From Gammaproteobacteria bacterium (lineage in GTDB: Bacteria > Pseudomonadota > Gammaproteobacteria > Arenicellales > DRJH01), in the NCBI GenBank assembly GCA_011052285.1, contig DRJH01000051.1, forward strand, positions 1 to 15,334: DNA of 15,334 bases, given 5' to 3'. Positions within the stretch are counted from its first letter, which is position 1; the number at the start of each line of letters is the position of its first letter. A model generated the notes under the pieces. That model made no database searches and was not told the origin of the DNA. It saw only the letters and a program-made list of their open reading frames with translations. Position numbers and translations under genes: made by a program. Shown piece by piece: positions 6,121-14,313 of the stretch.

Positions 6121-7910
6121 TGCGCCGTCGCAAAAACCCCGTTGCATTCGGTCGCTATATTCTGATGGGTGGCTTGCTTGGTGCAGTGATGCTGGGTTTG
6201 TCAGGTCGTGCCGCCTACCTACAGTTGTGGGTTGATCAGGATTTACAGCAAAAAGGCAATGCTTATCATCTGCGTGACCGGGTAATGCCGGCAAGAAGGG
6301 GTTTAATCCTGGACCGGAATGGTGAGCCACTGGCTGTGAGTACGCCCATGCTGACGGTAACGGCTGATCCTCAGGTGCTGCTGCAAAAAGAAAATCGTCG
6401 GAATTGGCGGGCACTGGCCAGGCAGTTGGGTTTATCTCGGGCTGATTTGCAAAAAAGAATTCTGCATTTTAAAAATAAAAACTTCGTAGTGCTCAAACGG
6501 GGGATGCGCCCTGCGCAGCTGGAAAAATTTGCACCCGCACTGCGCCAGTTGATCACGGTACAAAAACAGTATCGGCGCTATTATCCGACCGCTGCTGCAG
6601 CCGCACAAGTGGTTGGATTTACCGATATTCGCGATCGCGGACAGGTGGGGATCGAAGCCTATTATAACCGTCAGCTAGCGGGTCAAGATGGTAGCAAGCG
6701 GGTCATTGTGGATACCCAGCGCAGGGCCGTGGAGGATGTCGAGCAACTGGCCGCAGTACAACACGGACAGAACCTGAAATTGTCTCTGGATGCCAGGATT
6801 CAGTCAACTGCTTACCAGGCCTTGCGCGCCACGGTGATCAAGTTCCAGGCAGCTTCCGGTTCGGTGGTGGTGCTGGATGTTCGCACCGGGGAAATATTGG
6901 CTATGGCCAATATGCCGGATTTTAATCCCAACGTGATTGCACAGCGTCGCAGCGAGCGCTTTCGCAATCGCAGTGTGACCGATCTTTTTGAACCCGGTTC
7001 AACGATCAAGCCGTTGCTGGTGGAGACGGCACTTGAGGCGCGTTTGGTGACTCCCGATACCCGCATCGAGACTTCTCCGGGAACCATGCGGATCGGCAAT
7101 AGCACCATCCACGATGTATCTGATCACGGTCTGTTGACCGTAGCCCAGGTGCTGATTAAATCCAGTAATATTGGTGCTGCGAAAATTGGCTTGAAAATGC
7201 CGGCCAAACAAATACGCCGCGCCTATGACCGTGCCGGTATCGGCCATCAGACCAACAGTGGCTTGCCCGGCGAAGCCAGGGGGATACTGCCCAATCGCAA
7301 GCGCTGGAAACCGATTGAACATGCCTCCATGGCATTCGGTTATGGCTTTATGCTCACGCCACTGCAACTGGCCCGTCTGTACGCCGGTATCGCCAATGCC
7401 GGCAGCATGCCGACCCCGACCATTTTCAAGCGCTCCCAGGATGCGCCGGTAAAACAGATCATGTTGCCCGCAATGGCCAGGCGTCTGGCCTTAATCCTGG
7501 AAAAAGTGACCGAGCCGGGTGGCACCGCACTGGCTGCTGCGACTCCATTATACCGGGTAGCAGGCAAGACCGGCACTACCCAGTTATTGATCAACGGCAG
7601 TTATCGATCCGGCCGTTATGACAGTATTTTTGCCGGTTTTGGGCCGGTCAGTCAACCAAGACTGGTGACGGTAGTCGTGGTCCGGGATCCACGCCGAGGT
7701 GGCTATTACGGGGGTACCGTGGCAGCACCGGTATTTTCCCAGGTGATGTCCGAAAGCCTGCGTTTATTGAATGTGGCGCCGGACAAAGTGGTTGCAAGCA
7801 AGCCAGCCAGTTTGGTTCAGCGACAAGCTGTGCCGGTCAACCCATATTCCGTTGCGCGACAAGCTGTGCCGGTCAACCCATATACTGTTTCGCCACGGAA
7901 AGCCTCATGA
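6120..7910 (+). CDS. ftsI: peptidoglycan transpeptidase FtsI (PBP3)
   Basis: FtsI is the septal penicillin-binding protein that crosslinks new peptidoglycan in the periplasm while bound to FtsW. The 596-residue protein has a short basic cytoplasmic end, a membrane segment at about 13-36, a dimerisation/pedestal domain including RRGLILDRNGEPLAVS (59-74), and a transpeptidase domain from about 215. The active-site motifs are complete: STIK at 294-297 with nucleophile S294, SSN at 348-350, and KTGT at 483-486. The ATG overlaps the ftsL TAA by 1 nt with AGGG 9 nt upstream. The C-terminus is unusual: residues 569-592 are two 12-residue repeats starting RQAVPVNPY, encoded by a duplicated DNA segment. 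It overlaps murE by 4 nt. The tail may lengthen the periplasmic end, with unknown effect. Confidence 0.98.
   Translation: MRRRKNPVAFGRYILMGGLLGAVMLGLSGRAAYLQLWVDQDLQQKGNAYHLRDRVMPARRGLILDRNGEPLAVSTPMLTVTADPQVLLQKENRRNWRALARQLGLSRADLQKRILHFKNKNFVVLKRGMRPAQLEKFAPALRQLITVQKQYRRYYPTAAAAAQVVGFTDIRDRGQVGIEAYYNRQLAGQDGSKRVIVDTQRRAVEDVEQLAAVQHGQNLKLSLDARIQSTAYQALRATVIKFQAASGSVVVLDVRTGEILAMANMPDFNPNVIAQRRSERFRNRSVTDLFEPGSTIKPLLVETALEARLVTPDTRIETSPGTMRIGNSTIHDVSDHGLLTVAQVLIKSSNIGAAKIGLKMPAKQIRRAYDRAGIGHQTNSGLPGEARGILPNRKRWKPIEHASMAFGYGFMLTPLQLARLYAGIANAGSMPTPTIFKRSQDAPVKQIMLPAMARRLALILEKVTEPGGTALAAATPLYRVAGKTGTTQLLINGSYRSGRYDSIFAGFGPVSQPRLVTVVVVRDPRRGGYYGGTVAAPVFSQVMSESLRLLNVAPDKVVASKPASLVQRQAVPVNPYSVARQAVPVNPYTVSPRKAS
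7820..7883 (+). repeat. 36-bp tandem duplication in the 3' end of ftsI
   Basis: A 28-base sequence starting GCGACAAGCTGTGCC occurs at 7820-7847 and again, identically, at 7856-7883, so the repeat unit is 36 bp. It keeps the reading frame and encodes two copies of a 12-residue unit (RQAVPVNPYSVA and RQAVPVNPYTVS). Identity at the third codon positions suggests a recent slippage or duplication event. Confidence 0.95.
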
Positions 7911-9391
7911 TGGCTGATCAATCACTCCAGCAGTTGTTTGTAGGATTGGTGGATTTATCGGCCGTACCGGACTGCAGAATTCGTGGTTTGACGTTGGACA
8001 GTCGCCAGGTCCGTCCCGGTTATCTGTTCCTGGCTATTCCCGGCACGGTGACAGATGGTCGACTCCATCTGCAGGATGCGCTGGCAGCGGGTGCGATGGC
8101 TGTGGCCTACGAAGCTGATCCGGGGGAGCATCCGGTGCAAGTGGCTGCGGCACCAGGCTGTTTTGCCGTTAAAGACCTGCATAAGCGGTGTGGATTGCTC
8201 GCTGCACGCTTTTACCAGCACCCTTCCCGACAGTTGCAAGTGATCGCTGTGACCGGTACCAATGGCAAGTCGACGGTGTGCTGGCTATTGGCCCAGGCGT
8301 TGACTGCCGCAGGCAGGAAATGTGCAGTTATAGGCACCTTGGGCTGCGGTTTTCCGCCCGAGGTCACGACTACGGGGTTGACCACACCTGATCCGATCCG
8401 TTTGCAACAGCAACTGGCACTACTGCGGCGCCAGGGTGCGACTGCGGTGGCAGTGGAGTTATCCTCGCACGGCCTTGATCAGTATCGGGATCAGGGTCTG
8501 GCGGTGAATCGTGCTGTGTTCACAAATCTGAGCCGTGATCATCTGGATTATCACGGTAGTTTCGCGGACTACGAGGCCAGTAAGTTGCGGCTGTTTTGCC
8601 GGCCCGGTCTCGACGCTGTTATCGTTAATGATGACGATCCGGTGGCAATGCGGATTCGTCAGCAAAGTCGTGCACCGATAGTGGGATACCGAGTTAGTAA
8701 TGCCGGTCCTGCCAGTGCTGTTGATCTGGTAATTGCCGTTGTACATGCCACAGATCGGGCGCTGGTACTGCGCTTGTCCTATCGGGCGAAAGCGCTGGCA
8801 CTTGAAGTCCCCCTGCTGGGTGAATTCAATGCCAGCAACATCGCCGCAGTGGTGGGTGTTTTACTCACTTTGCAGATATCGATAGCAACAATGCCGCCAA
8901 TATTCTGTGAACTACAGGCACCCCCGGGACGCATGGAATATTTTGCCTCAGCAGATCAACGCCGACGCGTGGTGGTCGATTTTGCCCATACCCCGGATGC
9001 ACTGGCGCGGGCCTTGTGCTCATTGCGGCCTCATACCCGTGGACAGCTGTGGTGTGTGTTCGGCTGTGGCGGGGATCGGGATACCGGAAAACGCCCGCAA
9101 ATGGGCGCCGTTGCCGAACAATTTGCCGATCAAGTCATACTTACGGATGATAATGTGCGTCACGAGACACCGGAGGCGATCATCGCGGATATTGAAGCCG
9201 GTATGCAGGGGCCACATCGTGTGATTCATGATCGACTGCTGGCGATTCGTACGGTTTTGGCCGAAGCCGCGGCGCAGGACCTGGTGCTGGTTGCGGGCAA
9301 GGGTCATGAACGAACGCAGCAGATTGGTGATGCCTATCAGCCATTCTGTGATCGTGATGTGGTACAGGACTTGTTAAGGCCGGCGGCATGA
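7907..9391 (+). CDS. murE: UDP-MurNAc-L-Ala-D-Glu--diaminopimelate ligase
   Basis: MurE adds the third stem residue, expected here to be meso-diaminopimelate, to UDP-MurNAc-L-Ala-D-Glu using ATP in the cytoplasm. The 494 residues are close to the 495 of E. coli. Motifs in order: TGTNGKST (116-123) for ATP; TTTGLTTPDP (154-163); ELSSHGL (184-190); FTNLSRDHLDYHG (205-217); carbamylated lysine K226 in YEASKLRLF; HTPDA (361-365); GGDRDTGKRP (388-397); and AGKGHE (463-468). The residue-selecting loop, normally DNPR, reads DNVR at 415-418, with the key D415 and R418 kept. ATG at 7907 overlaps the ftsI stop by 4 nt (ATGA), with GGAAAG just upstream; a second ATG follows at 7910. It overlaps murF by 4 nt. 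Confidence 0.98.
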   Translation: MMADQSLQQLFVGLVDLSAVPDCRIRGLTLDSRQVRPGYLFLAIPGTVTDGRLHLQDALAAGAMAVAYEADPGEHPVQVAAAPGCFAVKDLHKRCGLLAARFYQHPSRQLQVIAVTGTNGKSTVCWLLAQALTAAGRKCAVIGTLGCGFPPEVTTTGLTTPDPIRLQQQLALLRRQGATAVAVELSSHGLDQYRDQGLAVNRAVFTNLSRDHLDYHGSFADYEASKLRLFCRPGLDAVIVNDDDPVAMRIRQQSRAPIVGYRVSNAGPASAVDLVIAVVHATDRALVLRLSYRAKALALEVPLLGEFNASNIAAVVGVLLTLQISIATMPPIFCELQAPPGRMEYFASADQRRRVVVDFAHTPDALARALCSLRPHTRGQLWCVFGCGGDRDTGKRPQMGAVAEQFADQVILTDDNVRHETPEAIIADIEAGMQGPHRVIHDRLLAIRTVLAEAAAQDLVLVAGKGHERTQQIGDAYQPFCDRDVVQDLLRPAA

Positions 9392-10740
9392 TGTCTTTGC
9401 AACAGGCAGCGAAAGCAACCGGTGGCAGCGTGCGTGGTGGCGGAGCGTATTTCACCCGGGTTGTCACCGATAGTCGAGGTTCGGTCAAAGACGGTTTATT
9501 CGTGGCCCTGCCCGGACCGGTGTTTGATGGTCATCGTTATGCGGCTACGGCCATGAAGGCTGGTGCGGTAGCTTGTATGCTGGAGCACCAATTACAGAAT
9601 GTGTCCCCGAGCCTGCAGGTCAACGATTGCCGGCAAGCCCTCGGTCGACTGGCGGCCCACTGGCGCCAGCACCTGCCCACACGGATTTGTGCGATTACCG
9701 GCAGTAATGGCAAGACCACGGTTAAGGAAATGTTGACAGCCATACTGCGAAAATCTGCCAGCGTGACCAGCACCCGGGGCAATCAGAATAATGAGATTGG
9801 CTTGCCCTTAACCTTGTTACGGATTCGGCCCGAGGATCGTTTTGCGGTCGTGGAAATGGGCATGAACCATCCCGGTGAAATTGCCATGCTAAGCCACTGG
9901 GCAGCCCCAAATGTAGCGGTGATCACCAACGCAGCTGCTGCACACCTTGCCGGGCTTGGTGATGTGACCGGGGTCGCCGCTGCCAAGGCCGAGATTTTTC
10001 AGGGGTTGGCAGGGGACGGTATCGCGATCATTAATGCCGATAGCCCCTATGCACAGTATTGGCAACAACAATTACGGGGCCATAAGGTACTGCGCTTTGG
10101 CAATGCACAAGCCGCGGATGTCCGTGCAGTAGAGGGTACCGATGCACGGTGGCAGTTACGGATCGGCACCAATACCGCCACCGTGACCCTGCAATTGCCA
10201 GGCGATCACAATCGAGACAATGCGCTGGCTGCCGCTGCTGCTGCCCACGCGCTTGGCATCGGTATTGTGGATATTGCAGCCGGACTGGAAAACTGTCAAG
10301 TGGTGCCGGGTCGGCTGCAGTTACGAGCGACAGCCAGCGGAGCCCGGCTTTATGACGACAGCTATAATGCCAATCCGGAATCCTTGCAGGCAGCTTTGCA
10401 AGTACTCAAAAAGCATTCGGGCCGACGCATACTGGTACTCGCAGACATGGCTGAGCTGGGCCCAAGCAGTGCGGTTTTGCATGCTGACTGTGGTCGGATG
10501 GCCGCCGAGTACGGGATTGATCAGTTGTTTGCATTAGGAGTTGAGGTGCGCAACACCTGCAGCGCCTTCGCAGGTGCGGCATCGGTATTTGACGATGTGA
10601 GCTCACTGCTGACGGCCCTGCGACCGCAGCTTGATGCCGATACCGTGGTCCTGGTCAAGGGTTCGCGCTGTATGCATATGGAAGCGGTTGTTGCGGCCCT
10701 GTGTGAAACCGCAGTCACTGCCGGAGTGGCATCATGTTGA
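9388..10740 (+). CDS. murF: UDP-MurNAc-tripeptide--D-Ala-D-Ala ligase
   Basis: MurF attaches D-Ala-D-Ala to the tripeptide precursor to give UDP-MurNAc-pentapeptide, using ATP. The 450-residue length is typical (452 in E. coli). It shows the N-terminal TDSR and GLFVALPG region (27-43), the P-loop TGSNGKTT (104-111), TRGNQNNEIGLP (129-140), VVEMGMNHPGEI (154-165), KAEIF (200-204), then DDSYNANPES and the C-terminal VLVKGSR. The loop after VITN reads AAAAHLAGLG where many homologues have xGxAHLExxG, a mild difference. ATG at 9388 overlaps the murE stop by 4 nt and has AAGG at 8-nt spacing. Its stop overlaps mraY by 7 nt. It directly follows MurE in the pathway and in the gene order. Confidence 0.98.
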   Translation: MMSLQQAAKATGGSVRGGGAYFTRVVTDSRGSVKDGLFVALPGPVFDGHRYAATAMKAGAVACMLEHQLQNVSPSLQVNDCRQALGRLAAHWRQHLPTRICAITGSNGKTTVKEMLTAILRKSASVTSTRGNQNNEIGLPLTLLRIRPEDRFAVVEMGMNHPGEIAMLSHWAAPNVAVITNAAAAHLAGLGDVTGVAAAKAEIFQGLAGDGIAIINADSPYAQYWQQQLRGHKVLRFGNAQAADVRAVEGTDARWQLRIGTNTATVTLQLPGDHNRDNALAAAAAAHALGIGIVDIAAGLENCQVVPGRLQLRATASGARLYDDSYNANPESLQAALQVLKKHSGRRILVLADMAELGPSSAVLHADCGRMAAEYGIDQLFALGVEVRNTCSAFAGAASVFDDVSSLLTALRPQLDADTVVLVKGSRCMHMEAVVAALCETAVTAGVASC

Positions 10741-11816
10741 TGTGGTTATTTGATCAGCTTGCCAGCGAATACCGGGTCTTCAATGTGTTCCACTACCTGA
10801 CCTTGCGGGGTATTTTTTCTGTCCTGACGGCTTTGACTATCAGCCTGGTTTGTGGTCCGTCGATGATTCGGATGTTGAGCCAGCGCGGGATCGGTCAAGT
10901 GGTTCGTGAAGATGGTCCGGAAACACATCTCAAGAAGACCGGCACCCCAACCATGGGCGGCACACTGATTCTCATGTCTGTAGTCTTGACCACATTACTA
11001 TGGGCCGATTTGAGCAATCGTTTTGTCTGGGTGGCATTATTTACCTGCGTATCGTTCGGTATCATCGGCTGGGTTGATGATTATCAGAAGCTGGCGCATA
11101 AAAATACGAAAGGTATTGGTGCCCGTTCCAAATACCTGTGGCAGTCTGCAGCCGGCTTGACCGCAGCCATTATCCTGTACACAACGGCCCAGACCCCACA
11201 GGAGACCGAGCTCATTGTGCCGATCTTCAAGCAGGTTGCAATCCCGCTGGGCTGGGGCTATATCGTGCTCAGTTATTTTGTCATCGTCGGATCCAGCAAT
11301 GCGGTAAACCTGACCGATGGTCTGGATGGTTTGGCCATAGTGCCCACTGTGCTGGTTGCCGCGGCCCTGAGCTTGTTCGCTTATGTCACCGGGAATATTG
11401 TATTCGCCCATTATCTGACAATCCCGTATATCAATGGTGTGGGTGAAGTACTGATTTTTTCAGCAGCACTGGTCGGTGCCGGCTTGGGGTTTTTATGGTT
11501 TAACACCTATCCCGCACAAGTATTCATGGGAGATATCGGGGCCTTGTCGCTAGGTGCCTCGGTGGGGGTGGTGGCGGTCATCGTACGCCAGGAAATCGTG
11601 CTTTTTATTATGGGTGGCGTGTTCGTGATGGAGACGCTGTCCGTCATTATTCAGGTTATTTCCTTCAAGTTGACCGGCAAGCGAATCTTCCGCATGGCGC
11701 CGCTACATCACCATTTTGAAAAGAAAGGCTGGCCGGAACCACGGGTAATTGTCCGCTTCTGGATTATTTCCCTGATGTTGGTACTGGTCGGACTGGCCAC
11801 CCTGAAAATCCGTTGA
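10734..11816 (+). CDS. mraY: phospho-MurNAc-pentapeptide translocase MraY
   Basis: MraY transfers phospho-MurNAc-pentapeptide from UDP to undecaprenyl phosphate, forming lipid I at the inner membrane. The 360 residues match E. coli MraY exactly in length, with about ten membrane helices expected. Signatures: KKTGTPTMGG (67-76), VDDYQKL with the aspartate pair D115 D116, NLTDGLDGLA (192-201), FMGDIGALSLGA (264-275) with D267, and the HHH motif at 325-327 in PLHHHFEKKGW. These are the catalytic and magnesium-binding positions of the family. ATG at 10734 has GGAG at a 7-nt spacing and lies inside the end of murF (7-nt overlap); another ATG two codons later is possible. The downstream gene murD begins at or just after the stop. 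Confidence 0.98.
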   Translation: MLMWLFDQLASEYRVFNVFHYLTLRGIFSVLTALTISLVCGPSMIRMLSQRGIGQVVREDGPETHLKKTGTPTMGGTLILMSVVLTTLLWADLSNRFVWVALFTCVSFGIIGWVDDYQKLAHKNTKGIGARSKYLWQSAAGLTAAIILYTTAQTPQETELIVPIFKQVAIPLGWGYIVLSYFVIVGSSNAVNLTDGLDGLAIVPTVLVAAALSLFAYVTGNIVFAHYLTIPYINGVGEVLIFSAALVGAGLGFLWFNTYPAQVFMGDIGALSLGASVGVVAVIVRQEIVLFIMGGVFVMETLSVIIQVISFKLTGKRIFRMAPLHHHFEKKGWPEPRVIVRFWIISLMLVLVGLATLKIR

Positions 11817-11845
11817 TATCGGGCGTGAGGAATACGGCAACAAGT

Positions 11846-13174
11846 ATGGCTACCGCATCAGCAAAGCAGCAGGCCCTGGTATTAGGCTTGGGACAGACCG
11901 GACGATCGGTTTGTCGTTATTTGCTGGCCGCTGGTTATCAGGTACATGCCATGGACAGTCGAGCCCGGTTACCGAATCCACAACAGCTACCTGCCGGTAT
12001 CCAGGTAACGGTCGGTGGCTTTGATGCCGATGCCGTTACTGCTGCGGACCTGGTGGTGTTAAGCCCCGGGATTTCCCGGAGTGAGCCGGTTTTGGCAGCT
12101 CTGTCAGAAGGGGCGGAATTGGTGGGTGATGTCGAATTGTTCGCCAGGGTTTGTCAAGCACCGGTGTTGGCGGTGACGGGTACCAATGGCAAGACTACGG
12201 TGACCACACTGACCGGCCAAATTCTGGCTGATGCGGGCCTGCGAATCGAGGTGGGGGGTAATATCGGCACCCCGGTACTGGACCTGCTGGCACGTCCGGG
12301 GCCGGATTACTATGTGTTGGAGATTTCCAGTTTTCAGTTGGAAACGACACATAGCCTGCGGCCACATGCTGCCGCACTGTTGAATCTAACCCCGGATCAC
12401 CTGGACCGACATGGCGATCTGGCGCATTATGCCGCTGCCAAGTTGCGCCTACTGCAAGCTTGTGCACATCGGGTGTTGCCACGCCAGGATGCACTGGTAC
12501 AGCAGTATTTTACTGTTCAGGCCTGGCGCAGTATCGGTACCGGACCCGCGGTGAGCCAACGGGAGTATGGCTTGGTGGCTGGCGACCAGGATTTTGCACT
12601 GTGTCATGGTGACAAGGTCCTGGCAAATTGCCGTGAATTTGCCCTTAAGGGCCGCCATAACCTGCTGAATATCCAGGCTGCATTGGCCCTGGCAGAAAGT
12701 GTCGGAGTCAATAATCATCAAGCACTCGCCGTGATACGTAAATTTACCGGTCTGCCACATCGCACCGAGCCGCTTGGCCTGCATGCCGGTGTGCACTGGA
12801 TTAATGATTCCAAAGGTACCAATGTGGGAGCTACCGTTGCCGCATTGCAGGCGTTGGATGGGCCCTGTATTTTGCTCGCAGGCGGGCAGGGCAAAGGTCA
12901 GAATTTTGCACCACTGGCCGCTGTAGCGGCACAGGCTGTGCGCCTGGCCATTGTGTTTGGCCAGGATCGCGAACAATTGGCCGAGGTTTTGCGATCGCAG
13001 GTGTCGGTGCGGGAAGTGAAGACCCTGGAGCAAGCAGTGACCCTGGCCGAGGGCAGTGCTGTGGCTGGAGATTGCGTACTGCTGTCACCCGCTTGCGCCA
13101 GTTTTGATCAATTTTCCAGCTATCAGGAGCGCGGCAACCGTTTTCGCCAGCTGGTCCGGGAGTTGCGGCCTTGA
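11846..13174 (+). CDS. murD: UDP-MurNAc-L-alanine--D-glutamate ligase
   Basis: MurD adds D-glutamate to UDP-MurNAc-L-alanine with ATP, the second amino-acid step of the stem peptide. From ATG 11846 the protein is 442 residues. It has the N-terminal Rossmann-like LVLGLGQTG (11-19), the P-loop TGTNGKTT (111-118), SSFQLE (161-166), NLTPDHLDRHG (180-190), carbamylated lysine K199 in AAAKLRL, HRTE and NDSKGTNVGAT in the third domain. Three in-frame starts exist: TTG 11813, which overlaps the mraY stop by 4 nt but has no ribosome site; GTG 11825; and ATG 11846, preceded by GAGG about 15 nt away. The ATG is favoured by codon type and by typical MurD length, but the other two are not excluded. It overlaps ftsW by 4 nt. 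Confidence 0.93.
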   Translation: MATASAKQQALVLGLGQTGRSVCRYLLAAGYQVHAMDSRARLPNPQQLPAGIQVTVGGFDADAVTAADLVVLSPGISRSEPVLAALSEGAELVGDVELFARVCQAPVLAVTGTNGKTTVTTLTGQILADAGLRIEVGGNIGTPVLDLLARPGPDYYVLEISSFQLETTHSLRPHAAALLNLTPDHLDRHGDLAHYAAAKLRLLQACAHRVLPRQDALVQQYFTVQAWRSIGTGPAVSQREYGLVAGDQDFALCHGDKVLANCREFALKGRHNLLNIQAALALAESVGVNNHQALAVIRKFTGLPHRTEPLGLHAGVHWINDSKGTNVGATVAALQALDGPCILLAGGQGKGQNFAPLAAVAAQAVRLAIVFGQDREQLAEVLRSQVSVREVKTLEQAVTLAEGSAVAGDCVLLSPACASFDQFSSYQERGNRFRQLVRELRP

Positions 13175-14313
13175 GTGTGGTCCGAGATCAGCACGCCGGT
13201 TCTCCCGACCAGGCTCTGGTGCTGGCCTTTATTGTGGCTATTGTGCTGGGTTGTATTATGGTGTACTCGGCTACGATCGTAAGTCATGGACAAACATTGC
13301 TCCGTACTACAGAGCAATTGTTACGGCAGCTGATTTTTGCAATATCCGGTGGCTTGTTGGCGTGGCTAAGTAGTCGCCTGCCACTGCCTTGGCTACAGCG
13401 ACTGGCAAAAGTTGCGGTGCTGGTGGCCGTGCTCCTGCTGGTCCTGGTGTTCACCCCACTGGGCATTATGCGCAACGGAGCACAACGCTGGATTGCCCTG
13501 CCTGGAATAATGTTTCAACCCTCGGAATTGAGCAAGTTATTGCTGGTGTTGTATGCGGCGGATTTTCTAGCCCGCAAACAGGATGTCATCGGTCATTTTC
13601 AGGAGGGTGTATTCGGTTTGTTGCTGGTGTTGATGTTGACCATGCTGTTGTTGCTGCAGGAGCCTGATTTCGGTACTGCGGTGGTTTTGGGAGCAGCTGT
13701 ATTGGGTATGTTATTCATGGCGGGAATGTATTGGCGCCATATGATTCCCTTGTTTGCAGCGGTCAGTGCTGCTGGTATCTATCTGGTATTTTCACAAGCC
13801 TACAGGATGGACAGGGTGATCGCTTTTCTTGATCCATGGAGTGACCGCTATGGCAAAGGGTTACAACTGGTGCACTCCTTGATTGCATTCGGCCGTGGAC
13901 ACTGGTTTGGTGTTGGTTTGGGCGAGAGTGTGCAGAAACTACGTTATTTGCCACATCCTGATAGTGATTTTTTGCTCGCTGTTATCGGTGAAGAACTGGG
14001 GTTTGTTGGCGTTATCGGGGTAATGGTCATTTTTGTGGTCATCGGTTGGCGGGCTTTCGCCCTGGCATTACGCGCGGAACAACAGGGTTTCGTGTTTGCG
14101 GCCCGTCTGGCCCAGGGCCTGGGCTTGTTGTTGGTCTTGCAGGCCATGATGAATATTGCGGTCAATTTGGGTGCAATGCCGACTAAGGGTATCAACCTGC
14201 CGCTGATGAGTGCTGGTGGCAGTAGCCTCATGAGCAGTAGTATCGAAGTCGGCCTGTTGCTGGCCGTTAGTCGTTTGGTTGGCAGGACAACAACCCGGAA
14301 GCGAAAGCGGTGA
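13171..14313 (+). CDS. ftsW: septal peptidoglycan glycosyltransferase FtsW
   Basis: FtsW is a SEDS-family membrane glycosyltransferase that polymerises lipid II at the septum, paired with FtsI. The 380-residue protein has about ten hydrophobic segments and a basic C-terminus (RTTTRKRKR). Family marks: NGAQRWI (102-108), FQPSELSK (115-122), LQEPDFGTAVV (162-172), DRVIAFLDPW (214-223), IAFGRGHWFGVGLGES (238-253) and GEELGFVG (273-280). The segment before it reads LPHPDSDFLLA where the usual form is LPEAHTDFxFA; the conserved aspartate D266 is kept. The late SYGGSS motif reads SAGGSS (347-352). The start is TTG at 13171, overlapping the murD stop by 4 nt, with GGGAG 8 nt upstream; the GTG at 13177 is the alternative. 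Identity as FtsW and not RodA rests on position in the cluster. Confidence 0.95.
   Translation: MSVVRDQHAGSPDQALVLAFIVAIVLGCIMVYSATIVSHGQTLLRTTEQLLRQLIFAISGGLLAWLSSRLPLPWLQRLAKVAVLVAVLLLVLVFTPLGIMRNGAQRWIALPGIMFQPSELSKLLLVLYAADFLARKQDVIGHFQEGVFGLLLVLMLTMLLLLQEPDFGTAVVLGAAVLGMLFMAGMYWRHMIPLFAAVSAAGIYLVFSQAYRMDRVIAFLDPWSDRYGKGLQLVHSLIAFGRGHWFGVGLGESVQKLRYLPHPDSDFLLAVIGEELGFVGVIGVMVIFVVIGWRAFALALRAEQQGFVFAARLAQGLGLLLVLQAMMNIAVNLGAMPTKGINLPLMSAGGSSLMSSSIEVGLLLAVSRLVGRTTTRKRKR

Noticed and set aside
12449..13033. 194-residue open frame on the minus strand inside murD
   Set aside because: It is antisense to a clear MurD domain, has no recognisable motif, and is low-complexity mirror coding; treated as a shadow.
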